NCBI RefSeq assembly: GCF_030489605.1
Contig: NZ_JAUKFY010000016.1
Coordinates: 1 to 64,000, forward strand
From: Brevibacillus laterosporus
GTDB lineage: Bacteria; Bacillota; Bacilli; Brevibacillales; Brevibacillaceae
Direction: 5' to 3'
Length of the DNA: 64,000 nt
Shown here: positions 27,641 to 35,045 of the stretch, piece after piece
Numbering within the stretch: position 1 is the stretch's first letter
Layout: each line of letters begins with the position of its first letter
The notes under the pieces: model-generated
Seen by the model: the letters and a program-made list of their open reading frames with translations, nothing else
The model's database searches: none
What the model was told of the DNA's origin: nothing
Program-made: the position numbers and the translations under genes

Positions 27641-28231
27641 AAGAGAAACTCACTGCTTTCTATTTTAACTAAAAGTCTAATTTATTTTTATCGCAAACCG
27701 GTTTTTTATACACAACAAATACTATTATTGGAACTAACCTCCCTGAAGGCCAATATAACAACTATTCCTGAAATTAACCTATTAGATTCTGTGTATCCTT
27801 AATCAAGGAATTATAGTACTTTCTTTGCCCCAGTGAGATTACCAATGAAAATATGAAAATAATATGTTGCAGGACTTTTAGAAAAATCAATTAATAAAGC
27901 TACCCTCAAAGTGGAGAATTTTATGATGCTGAGTTATTTTCGATTCATATCTACTATTTTCTCTTATAAACAAAGCAACAAAAAGACGTTGAAAACTATT
28001 CTTTCACAATTCTTTCGGCTTAACAAAGAATCATGCCAGTCCAGTGATTTATCAGAAAATTCTTCATTTCCTCACCAATATAGCTTTGATTGAATAAAAA
28101 TTACAATTAACACCAATGTAGGTTTTTGACATAAGAAACAGCCACAACCATGCACATGCATCCAGGCTGTCCTAAATTAGGCATAGAAAAAGGGGTTGCG
28201 ATAAAAATTTTTCTTAGTAAGGAGGCATAGT
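27641..28231. other. Intergenic, possible short peptide gene
   Basis: Mostly AT-rich non-coding. One frame at 27923-28093 (ATG behind GTGGAG) would give a 56-residue basic peptide starting MMLSYFRFISTIFSYKQSNK. It has no recognisable domain and I rate it unlikely. Otherwise nothing is seen. Confidence 0.3.
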
Positions 28232-28717
28232 ATGACTTACATTTCTCTAGAATCCGTCAACTATCCGAATCGGTTTATCCGTCATGCGAATTTTCTTGGG
28301 GAGCTCACTCCAGTCCAAAGTGATTTAGACCGACATGATGCCACATTTGATTGGACAGGAGATTGGAGGTTTGGAGCGGAAGGGAGACTTAGATCCATTA
28401 ACTACCCGCTGCATTACCTACGACATCAAAACTTTCGGCTTAAGCTTCACGAGGCCGGTTATCCATTTGGACGCCCTCCGACACCAGAGGAGCGGCTAGC
28501 CATCCTGGACTCAACCTTTATCATGGTACCCGGTCTTACAGATCCTACAAATCGAAGCCTGGTCTCATTTCGTTCAAAGAATTTTCCTGACCGTTTCATT
28601 CGTCACCGGAATTTTAATCTCTGGGTAGAACCGGCAGATAGCGATTTAGCTCGTGCGGATGCCACATTCAAGCTACGAGGCCAACCTTTCGTTCCAGAGC
28701 CGCCGGGTCCTAGATAA
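28232..28717 (+). CDS. AbfB-like beta-trefoil protein
   Basis: 161 residues with strong AAGGAGG ahead of ATG 28232. Three repeats with the signature of the AbfB (arabinose-binding) beta-trefoil are plain: VNYPNRFIRHANFLGELTPV, then INYPLHYLRHQNFRLKLH, then KNFPDRFIRHRNFNLWVEPA, each followed by a DATF or DSTF motif. AbfB modules usually sit at the C-terminus of arabinofuranosidases and bind arabinose side chains; here the module is the entire protein. There is no signal peptide and no glycosidase domain. The role could be lectin-like. A terminator hairpin follows. Confidence 0.85.
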   Translation: MTYISLESVNYPNRFIRHANFLGELTPVQSDLDRHDATFDWTGDWRFGAEGRLRSINYPLHYLRHQNFRLKLHEAGYPFGRPPTPEERLAILDSTFIMVPGLTDPTNRSLVSFRSKNFPDRFIRHRNFNLWVEPADSDLARADATFKLRGQPFVPEPPGPR

Positions 28718-28741
28718 AAAACCCCCCGGATTACTGACAAA

Positions 28742-28777
28742 GGGTATATGCGAGACGCCTGGTTCTCGCGTATACCC
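28742..28777 (+). terminator. Hairpin after the AbfB-like gene
   Basis: Stem GGGTATATGCGAGA / TCTCGCGTATACCC with one G-T mismatch; the T run is short (TGTTACTT). Confidence 0.65.
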
Positions 28778-28855
28778 TGTTACTTCCCTTGATACTGAAG
28801 GTGAGAAGCATTCATTTTTTCTTACCTAAAGGTATTACATAAAGGAGAGATCATT

Positions 28856-29743
28856 ATGCTGTATTTTATAAAGGAAAATGATACCTTACAGAAAATCGCA
28901 AGCAAATTTGAAAGTTCCGTTAGAGAAATTCTAAAGGCGAATATTATTTGTGATCCAAACAGAATTTTTCCAGGAGTGCCTTTGATTATCCCAAAAAAAG
29001 GTCAGGATTTACCACAAGCAGGCGGGGGACCGTATTATGTTGTACAATCTGGCGATACTTTAGAGTGCTTGGCATATCGTTTTCACACAACGGTAAAAAA
29101 TCTTACAGAAGTCAACCATCTATATGATCCAGGCTCTCTGCGCGCTGGCACTGAATTGCTTGTTGGTATTCAGAAATACAATCCTAAGGAGCTTTACGAA
29201 AAGTGGAGAACAGCCGGAGATACAGAATTGAAATGCAGCGCTTCCTCGCTACATGAGGTTTTTTACAGAGGTTCATACGAATGGGAAGCGATAGGAGATG
29301 CTGCTGTTCCCTACTTATCCAAGCTACTTAAACATCCTTGTGACGGTATAAGGTTGGGAGCCGTAGAAAGCTTGGGGCGTATTGCAAGTACGAATGCACA
29401 GCATATATTAAGAGATTTTATCATAGAAGGCAAAGATCCTTTTCATATTGAAATAGCAAAAATAGCGTTGCAGAGGACAAAAGTTGTGGAACAAACGAAT
29501 AGCAAACGATTCCATTTGACCACGAATGATTGGATTATCTTACAGGAACCTAGCTCAGAATCCATGAAAACCGACATTCCAAAAGGAACGGCCGTACTAG
29601 GAATACGTTGGAATATTCCGAGTCCCTTTCAAGAAGAAGGTCCAAGGGGAGGATTACAAACTTTTGATTATGTTCAAATTGTTGGAACAGGTCAAACTGG
29701 CTTCATGCCTCGCGTTGGCTATAATGCCATATGGTTAATTTGA
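28856..29743 (+). CDS. LysM-LysM-HEAT protein with C-terminal SH3-like part
   Basis: 295 residues from ATG 28856 behind AAAGGAGAG. Two LysM modules come first (residues 1-47, YFIKENDTLQKIASKFESSV; 60-105, YYVVQSGDTLECLAYRFHTT), each binding peptidoglycan or chitin-type glycan. A short HEAT-like helical repeat follows (about 135-185, IGDAAVPYLSKLLKHPCDGI, then RLGAVESLGRIAS). The C-terminal ~75 residues form a beta-rich SH3-like segment (DWIILQEPSSESM ... FDYVQIVGTGQTGFMPRVG). There is no signal peptide, as is common for spore-coat LysM proteins such as SafA. A spore-envelope or wall-scaffold role is the most natural guess. Confidence 0.75.
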   Translation: MLYFIKENDTLQKIASKFESSVREILKANIICDPNRIFPGVPLIIPKKGQDLPQAGGGPYYVVQSGDTLECLAYRFHTTVKNLTEVNHLYDPGSLRAGTELLVGIQKYNPKELYEKWRTAGDTELKCSASSLHEVFYRGSYEWEAIGDAAVPYLSKLLKHPCDGIRLGAVESLGRIASTNAQHILRDFIIEGKDPFHIEIAKIALQRTKVVEQTNSKRFHLTTNDWIILQEPSSESMKTDIPKGTAVLGIRWNIPSPFQEEGPRGGLQTFDYVQIVGTGQTGFMPRVGYNAIWLI

Positions 29744-29831
29744 TTTGCCGAAGAAAGATATCATTTTATAGTACCAACTATTAGTATGAAGTGATAAAAT
29801 CAAGTTAATCGGTAATGATTCAGGGGGAATA

Positions 29832-30260
29832 GTGTTGATAGATACTCAACAGATTATGGATGTGATTAGACACCGTTATCCATTTCTTTTAGTGGATAGG
29901 ATATTGGAGTTAGAAGAAGGAAAGAGAGCAGTTGGAATAAAAAATGTTACAGCTAATGAGGAATTTTTTACAGGACATTTTCCGAATTATCCGATTATGC
30001 CAGGTGTGTTGATTATAGAGGCATTAGCTCAGGTAGGAGCCATTGTGATGCTGACTAAGGAAGAAAATAAAGGGCGGTTAGGGCTTTTAGCCGGTATAGA
30101 TCATTGTCGTTTTAAACGTCAAGTTAAACCTGGAGACCAGATTCGTCTAGAGGTTGACATTACTCGATTAAAAGGTGTTATTGGGAAAGGCAAATGTATT
30201 GCTACAGTTGATGGAGAACTAATTTGTGAGGCGGAAATAATATTTGCATTTGGGGATTAA
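29832..30260 (+). CDS. fabZ: 3-hydroxyacyl-ACP dehydratase FabZ
   Basis: 142 residues from GTG 29832 behind AGGGGG. It is a hot-dog-fold enzyme that dehydrates 3-hydroxyacyl-ACP in the type II fatty-acid cycle. Diagnostic segments: [17 protein letters not shown], the catalytic His 49 in [20 protein letters not shown] and the catalytic Glu 63 in that same helix, then [18 protein letters not shown]. Length is typical. It stands alone rather than in a fab operon, so it may be a second copy. It lies about 5 kb from the PKS but on the far side of unrelated genes, so a dedicated role there is not supported. Confidence 0.93.
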   Translation: MLIDTQQIMDVIRHRYPFLLVDRILELEEGKRAVGIKNVTANEEFFTGHFPNYPIMPGVLIIEALAQVGAIVMLTKEENKGRLGLLAGIDHCRFKRQVKPGDQIRLEVDITRLKGVIGKGKCIATVDGELICEAEIIFAFGD

Positions 30261-30601
30261 AAGGGGTGGGTATGGTTTTAAATTAACTTAATAATCATTA
30301 TGTAAACTAAATTTCAATGAAGTACACATAATCCTTATAGTAGTTTGGCTACAAGTGCATAGGAAAAGCACCCTAGCTGCTAAAATAGGGGAATCCTCAT
30401 TAGTTTCTGGAGCAATAGCTCGTTCTAAAATATAGAGTATGATCGTAAAAAGCCTTCACAAACTCGAATTATTATTTATTTTTAATTGCATAAGAATGAG
30501 CAGCATGAACCGCATGAACCGCTTAAGGAGGGTGAACCGCTATACAGCTAGGATTCATCCTCCCTGGAAAACGGCCAAGGTAATTCATGACAATCTCAAG
30601 C
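30261..30601. other. Intergenic region between fabZ and the DUF438 gene
   Basis: The two genes converge here. A short ATGAACCGC direct repeat occurs at about 30506-30525 with a third partial copy GTGAACCGC at 30532-30540. No gene is supported and no clear terminator was found. Confidence 0.35.
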
Positions 30602-31831
30602 TTAGGAGAGTATTCGTTTTTCGCCTTCAATTTCTTGAATAGGACTAATATTTTGCGTAAACTCAAGGGTGCCCATATACTCTCCATCTTCACTTCTTAT
30701 AGCGAAATAGCGAATGTATACATATTTGTCCTGAAACTTAATCCAGAAATCCTCACAATCTTTATTTCCAGCTTTAAAATCCTCTAAGAGTTTTTCAACG
30801 ATATGAACGCTTTTCGGAGGATGGCAGTTTTGAACTGTTCTGCCTATTACTGCTTTCGTGCGGGCAAAAATCCGCTCTTTTCCATGGGAGAAGTAACGCA
30901 CTACATCATCCTGATCAATGAATGTAATGTCCACTGGCAAGTGATTCATGATTAGCTCTAATTGCTGTAGTGAGAGAATGCCTGTTTCCAAATGAATAAA
31001 CCCTTCAGATATAGACTGTTGTGCGATATCTTTTCTTTCAGGTTTCCATACACCGGCAGGGCCTGTTAAGCAAAAACCAATCTCATCACTTTCATGAGCA
31101 ATTTTAATCCATTGGTCTTCAGTAAGATTTTGCAATGCCATTGGAAATAAGATATTTTCCTCTTTAAAAATCATTTCGTTAACTTCGCGGATAACAAAAG
31201 AAAGTCCATCTAAGACTGCTTTTTTAGCTCCATTGTAGTTTGTTAATTTTTGTTTAACATCCTTAATGCCATAACGAATGCCGTCATCGACTCCCCACAT
31301 AACTTTTGTTGGCCCATAGATGCCGTATTTCTCTAGAAAAGGGAAAAGTAAATTTTCTTTTCGGCTGTAATGTTTATCGATATCCAGCAACAGATTTACG
31401 TCTTCCATAAGCAAATAGACGTTTTCTTTCCTATCGTCTTTTTCAAAATGTTCATAATGCTGCTTTAGTTTAAAGTTCACAAGATGATTTATTTCTTTAT
31501 TCTCAAGCTTAAAGGTATGGATCGGATGGCCAGGTTGGTCTTCTGGTTGTTCTGATCTATGGATTTCCTCAATGGAACCTTTAAAGATGGCTGCATGCAC
31601 CGAGCATAGGCGCTGTACCTCTTCAACTGGGATTCCTTCTTCCTCCATGAGCGCTTGTTCCAGTTGAGAAATTTCTGCAACCGTAATATTCCCAACAGCT
31701 TCTTCAAATTGAGCTTTCACATCTTCCACACTTTTTCCTTGATGAAGATTTTTTATAATTTTTTTTAGGATAGCTTGTCTTTCAAATGTATTCATGCTTT
31801 TTTGTTCACGATTATTAATTATTTCACTCAT
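30602..31831 (-). CDS. DUF438-hemerythrin-PAS protein
   Basis: 409 residues, cytoplasmic. Domain order: DUF438 (about 20-85, ILKKIIKNLHQGKSVEDVKA), a hemerythrin-like di-iron four-helix bundle (about 95-235) with the His/Glu ligand set in VNFKLKQHYEHFEKDD, DIDKHYSRKENLLFPFLEKY and VIREVNEMIFKEENILFPMA, then a PAS domain (about 285-400, MNHLPVDITFIDQDDVVRYF; SKVHxxEKLLEDFKAG-like helix). Hemerythrin-PAS proteins are thought to sense O2, NO or iron. The gene sits downstream of a Crp/Fnr regulator and RIC gene on the same strand. A Fur-like box and a Crp/Fnr-type box lie in its promoter region. Confidence 0.88.
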   Translation of the reverse strand: MSEIINNREQKSMNTFERQAILKKIIKNLHQGKSVEDVKAQFEEAVGNITVAEISQLEQALMEEEGIPVEEVQRLCSVHAAIFKGSIEEIHRSEQPEDQPGHPIHTFKLENKEINHLVNFKLKQHYEHFEKDDRKENVYLLMEDVNLLLDIDKHYSRKENLLFPFLEKYGIYGPTKVMWGVDDGIRYGIKDVKQKLTNYNGAKKAVLDGLSFVIREVNEMIFKEENILFPMALQNLTEDQWIKIAHESDEIGFCLTGPAGVWKPERKDIAQQSISEGFIHLETGILSLQQLELIMNHLPVDITFIDQDDVVRYFSHGKERIFARTKAVIGRTVQNCHPPKSVHIVEKLLEDFKAGNKDCEDFWIKFQDKYVYIRYFAIRSEDGEYMGTLEFTQNISPIQEIEGEKRILS

Positions 31832-31940
31832 AGGAATTCTCCTTTACTATTTACGTGTTTTATCATTTTGATAAATTACCAACGCAAACTATTTACCTAA
31901 ACCATTCAAATTCGTCAGTGTACTCATCTTTCACAATGAT

Positions 31941-31955
31941 TGATATTGATTCTCA
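31941..31955. promoter_or_regulatory. Fur-like box upstream of the DUF438 gene
   Basis: TGATATTGATTCTCA matches the 7-1-7 Fur consensus TGATAATNATTATCA at 12 of the 14 defined positions. It lies about 110 bases before the start codon of the DUF438 gene and would make expression iron-responsive. Confidence 0.55.
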
Positions 31956-31986
31956 ATGATAGTGTAGCATAGAGAGAATGAATATT

Positions 31987-32004
31987 TTGTGAGTGAAATC
32001 ACAA
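31987..32004. promoter_or_regulatory. Crp/Fnr-type operator upstream of the DUF438 gene
   Basis: TTGTGAGTGAAATCACAA is a perfect palindrome in its TTGTGA/TCACAA arms around a 6-base spacer, the CRP/Bacillus-Fnr consensus. It lies about 30 bases upstream of the Fur-like box on the same promoter. The neighbouring regulator has the RETxxR recognition helix that reads TGTGA arms. Confidence 0.65.
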
Positions 32005-32145
32005 AGGTAATTTTTAAAAGGTTTTACTCGAGTTTGTGTAAGGAAACTGATGGGGGACAGGCATTTAGGCTATAAACAGATGCTTCTCATTAAACTTGAA
32101 TTATTACTTCCTATTTATAAGATTAGACGGTGGCAGAGGTTGCCA

Positions 32146-32835
32146 TTACACGATTTCTTCCTGCAATCTTTCTGGAGTCAGAATGAAGAATCCGTTTTCA
32201 TCAATATCAATCAGCTTTTTTCTTTTTAACTGATTAATTGTGCGGTTAATTGTTTCCCGAGAAGTTCCAATCATATTCGCGAGTTCACGATTCGTAAATT
32301 GAGTTGTTAATTTGTATTTATCATGAATCTGTATTCCATTTGATTTACATAAGCGAAGCAATAGCATAATAATTTGTTCATAGGTATCATGAAGAATTTT
32401 TTCCTCTAATCTATTCTGGAGATCCACAATCTTTTCTTCTAGAATTTTAAACAATGTAATACATAAACGAGGATACTGAAGCAAAACATTTTCAAAATCA
32501 GCGATTGGAATAACAACTAATTCTGCAAGCTCTAGTATCTCGGCATTTGCTGGAAAGGTGCCTTTTTGAAAGAACCCGGCATGCGGAAACATTTCTCCAG
32601 CCTGAAGCACAGAAACAATCTGTTCTCTACCGGTTTTATCTGTTTTTTGAATTTTTACCTTACCCGAATGGATAAAAAATACACGATCAAGCGGATCACC
32701 CTGTAAAAATACAAAAGACCTTGCTTTATACGTTCGAACCTGAGAAATATTCACGATAGTTTGAAGTTCTTCATCAAAAAGTTCTTTAAAGACGGGTATA
32801 TTTCGTACATGCTTCCTAATTAATTCTTCTGTCAT
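32146..32835 (-). CDS. Crp/Fnr-family transcription regulator
   Basis: 229 residues. The N-terminal cyclic-nucleotide-binding-like beta roll (about 15-125, RSFVFLQGDPLDRVFFIHSG; VLQAGEMFPHAGFFQKG) is followed by a long dimer helix and a winged helix-turn-helix (about 170-225, TNRELANMIGTSRETINRTI). The recognition helix RETINR resembles RETVGR of CRP, which reads TGTGA half-sites. The two Cys residues are scattered, without the clustered Cys of FeS-type Fnr, so oxygen sensing by an FeS cluster is not supported. It is flanked by the RIC and DUF438 genes. Both have TGTGA-N6-TCACA-like boxes in their promoters, making them likely targets. Confidence 0.88.
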   Translation of the reverse strand: MTEELIRKHVRNIPVFKELFDEELQTIVNISQVRTYKARSFVFLQGDPLDRVFFIHSGKVKIQKTDKTGREQIVSVLQAGEMFPHAGFFQKGTFPANAEILELAELVVIPIADFENVLLQYPRLCITLFKILEEKIVDLQNRLEEKILHDTYEQIIMLLLRLCKSNGIQIHDKYKLTTQFTNRELANMIGTSRETINRTINQLKRKKLIDIDENGFFILTPERLQEEIV

Positions 32836-33003
32836 ATAGACAACTCCTTACCCGATCTAGGCATAATTCTTTCTATATAATATCTACGGTTACATGCAGC
32901 AAAAGACTGGTCTAGAAGGAAGGCAAGAGGTTTTTGCCATTGTGCTTGTACATTGAGATATTGCATGATTCCTGTAATCTTATAGTCGAAACATAAAATA
33001 GAT

Positions 33004-33047
33004 AAGAAATGGGATATGAGCGACTTTTTACTCATGTCCCATTTCTT
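33004..33047 (-). terminator. Terminator after the RIC gene
   Basis: Long stem AAGAAATGGGATATGAG / CTCATGTCCCATTTCTT with a 10-base loop, 10 bases past the stop. It separates the RIC gene from the Crp/Fnr gene, so the latter needs its own promoter. Confidence 0.85.
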
Positions 33048-33056
33048 AGAAGAGGG

Positions 33057-33764
33057 TTAGGTTCGTGCTATTGCACGTGGGAACAACACATTATTTTCTA
33101 GATGGATATGCTGGAATAAATCAGCTTCAAGTGCCTCAAGCCGTTGATAGACCAGACGATAAGTACCGCAAGCTCCTTCTGGTGGGGTAAAGTCATTTGT
33201 AATGGTACGAAGTTCTTTGATAATATTGCCTGCGTGGCTATGCTCATTCTCCAATTCTTCGACTACCTTGCATAGTTTTGTATAATTTTCATCTGTTGCA
33301 TGTTGCTCAAATGCTAAAATCAACGGGAAATCTTCTGTCTCCTCTTTAATTAGATGCTGTTCCAATTCTGTTTTTAACTCATGAAATAACTTATGAATTC
33401 GAGCTAAATGTGGTTGTTGAGATCCATGAACCCGTAGCACTTTTGTTACATAAGGGCTTAACTGCGGCAATTCTTCATTTAAATAACGATGATGTTTATT
33501 CACAATATAATCAATTAATTCGCTGTAAGAGGCAGTTCTCCAATCAATTACAGATTCATGTAAAAGCTTTGTATCATGATACAGAGTGTTTAATTTTGTT
33601 AAAACCTCATCAGCCAATAAATTTCTTTCTTTAATAGCATCAATAAGGGGTCTGTTACCGCCGCAGCAAAAATCTATTTTATATAATTTGAAAAGGTCGC
33701 TTGCCTTTGGAAATTCTGTTACAATCTCACCAATAATAGAAGACTCAGTAAATGTATGTTCCAT
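33057..33764 (-). CDS. ric: ScdA/RIC-type iron-sulfur cluster repair protein
   Basis: 235 residues. The N-terminal ScdA_N/DUF542 domain (1-60) holds the paired cysteines in LYKIDFCCGGNRPLIDAIKE (Cys 33-34). The C-terminal hemerythrin-like bundle (about 80-230) supplies di-iron ligands: YIVNKHHRYLNEELPQLSPY, ELEQHLIKEETEDFPLILAF, ELENEHSHAGNIIKELRTI and FQHIHLENNVLFPRAI. Proteins of this type (RIC, YtfE, ScdA, DnrN) restore iron-sulfur clusters damaged by nitric oxide or peroxide. A Crp/Fnr-type box about 70 bases upstream of the start suggests control by the neighbouring regulator. Length and all key residues are normal. Confidence 0.92.
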   Translation of the reverse strand: MEHTFTESSIIGEIVTEFPKASDLFKLYKIDFCCGGNRPLIDAIKERNLLADEVLTKLNTLYHDTKLLHESVIDWRTASYSELIDYIVNKHHRYLNEELPQLSPYVTKVLRVHGSQQPHLARIHKLFHELKTELEQHLIKEETEDFPLILAFEQHATDENYTKLCKVVEELENEHSHAGNIIKELRTITNDFTPPEGACGTYRLVYQRLEALEADLFQHIHLENNVLFPRAIART

Positions 33765-33831
33765 ATGAATGCCTCCATAAAGTTTAAAATTTTGTATCTA
33801 GATTAAGAATATGAATAAATTTAAGTTCATG

Positions 33832-33849
33832 TCGTGATTTCAATCACTT
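33832..33849. promoter_or_regulatory. Crp/Fnr-type operator upstream of the RIC gene
   Basis: TCGTGATTTCAATCACTT has the GTGA-N6-TCAC core shared with the box at 31987-32004. It lies about 70 bases before the RIC start codon. Confidence 0.55.
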
Positions 33850-34082
33850 AAAATGTGTTAATTTTGTCATCACTTGTTTTAACCATCCGATCATTCCACA
33901 AAGGAAAATAATGTACAAATTAAAGTATTGCTAGAAAGTGAATGTATTAAAGCTGGAGACTTTCAGAGAATCTAGGGGTAAATGGGGGTGATGCTTTTTT
34001 GCAGGGGAAGGGCAGGAGCAAGGAATTTTTATTTTATTTAAAAGAGACTAAAAGGCTGTATCCCAACATGCTAAAGAACATA

Positions 34083-34150
34083 AAAAACACCTCTGAAAGG
34101 CGGCGTCCATCACACAGGAAAGACAAGCAACCACGACAAGAGGTGTTTTT
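34083..34150 (-). terminator. Terminator after the repeat-motif secreted protein
   Basis: Arms AAAAACACCTCT (34083-34094) and AGAGGTGTTTTT (34139-34150) around a 44-base loop, about 20 bases past the stop of the minus-strand gene. On the minus strand the second arm ends in Ts. Confidence 0.75.
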
Positions 34151-34170
34151 CAGGCTATTAATCTTAGTTT

Positions 34171-34689
34171 TTAATGGGTGATGGGAGTACCATCAGGAAT
34201 GGTATTTTGCAAGGAAGCTGGAAGCGTAATGATTTTATTCCAATCAAAGCTGTATTTGTTAAATGCCGCCTCGCTAACAAAACCGCGTTTTACAGTCCTT
34301 CCGTTCTCATGATCTATTAAATATACCGTTGGGTTGTTTTGATATTTGATCAATTGGGTGTTTTCGTTAATAACTGGGCCATCAGGAATGCCATCAAGTG
34401 ATAAGAATGATTGAATGCCATCCCATGAACGGAATAATCTGAAATACACGGCCTCGCTAACAATTCCTCTTTTCTTTCCATCCATAATAAGAAATACGGT
34501 AGGATCATCGACTACCTTAACACGTAAACCGTTGAATCGATTGGGATCGGAAACCTTTGCATCCAATGATTTTACAGTTGTAATCGGTTTGGAATCAACT
34601 CCTGTTGCTTTTGTTGCAGCATAAGCTGGAGAAAAATACATGCTGGCTAAAAGTGTGCTGATCATCAGAGCAGTAAGACCTTTTTTCAT
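34171..34689 (-). CDS. Small secreted protein with two internal repeats
   Basis: 172 residues from ATG 34689, chosen over longer in-frame options because AAGGAGAGG lies nine bases upstream and a clean signal peptide follows (KKGLTALMISTLLASMYFSP, cleavage at AYA). The mature protein contains two related units: DPTVFLIMDGKKRGIVSEAV ... IPDGPVI and NPTVYLIDHENGRTVKRGFV ... IPDGTPI. Each has a xPTVxLIxxxxxR core, a G(I/F)VSEAxF motif and an IPDG ending. Repeats like this are common in secreted proteins of Paenibacillus and Brevibacillus, but their role is unknown. It is monocistronic. Confidence 0.75.
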   Translation of the reverse strand: MKKGLTALMISTLLASMYFSPAYAATKATGVDSKPITTVKSLDAKVSDPNRFNGLRVKVVDDPTVFLIMDGKKRGIVSEAVYFRLFRSWDGIQSFLSLDGIPDGPVINENTQLIKYQNNPTVYLIDHENGRTVKRGFVSEAAFNKYSFDWNKIITLPASLQNTIPDGTPITH

Positions 34690-34896
34690 TTGAACCCTCT
34701 CCTTGTAAGCAAAATAGAAACATATATTAATTTCTATATAATGGAATTTAATCCTTTTATTACTTAAAAATTTATACGTAATAAAAATATTCAGATTTGA
34801 TTGACATTTCAAGGCGGAATTAGGATAATTTAGTAAAGTATTAGTTAAATATTAAATATATACCATAAAAATCTACCTTTTATGGCTACAGGAGGA

Positions 34897-34959
34897 ATGT
34901 CTATTAATCTTTTCGCCATGTGTTACCCAATAAATATTTATCTATTGTTCGTTGTATAA
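34897..34959 (+). CDS. Possible leader peptide before the NRPS-PKS operon
   Basis: A 20-residue frame (MSINLFAMCYPINIYLLFVV) opens one base after AGGAGGA and stops with TAA inside the left arm of a hairpin that follows at once. Ribosome position on this leader would influence folding of the hairpin. The spacing from the Shine-Dalgarno is short, which weakens the case. Confidence 0.35.
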   Translation: MSINLFAMCYPINIYLLFVV

Positions 34960-34992
34960 AGGATAAGTATTTATACAATGCTTCTTTTTTAT
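34952..34992 (+). promoter_or_regulatory. Hairpin in the 5' leader of the NRPS-PKS operon
   Basis: Perfect 9-base stem TTGTATAAA / TTTATACAA (34952-34960 with 34970-34978), then TGCTTCTTTTTTA. It may be an attenuator-type terminator or an operator palindrome. The T run is also the start of a smaller CTTCTT / AAGAAG hairpin, which could compete with it. It lies about 55 bases ahead of the first biosynthetic gene. Confidence 0.4.
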
Positions 34993-35045
34993 GAAGAAGT
35001 AAGATTTGGTGTCGTTAAAATTTTACATATGGGAGGGCAGCATTT

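Noticed and set aside
29750..29831. Possible FapR operator ahead of fabZ
   Set aside because: Only one TTAGTA half-site is visible and the opposing half is absent.
29832..30260. fabZ as a dedicated dehydratase for the PKS
   Set aside because: Several unrelated genes and terminators separate it from the cluster, and the PKS ketoreductase looks dead, so there would be no hydroxyl to dehydrate.
30439..30642. 67-residue plus-strand frame
   Set aside because: Its N-terminal part contains a short ATGAACCGC repeat and it runs into the 3' end of the DUF438 gene on the other strand; no ribosome-binding site.
32146..32835. Regulator as an oxygen-sensing FeS Fnr
   Set aside because: The clustered cysteines needed for an FeS cluster are absent; kept as a general Crp/Fnr-family protein.
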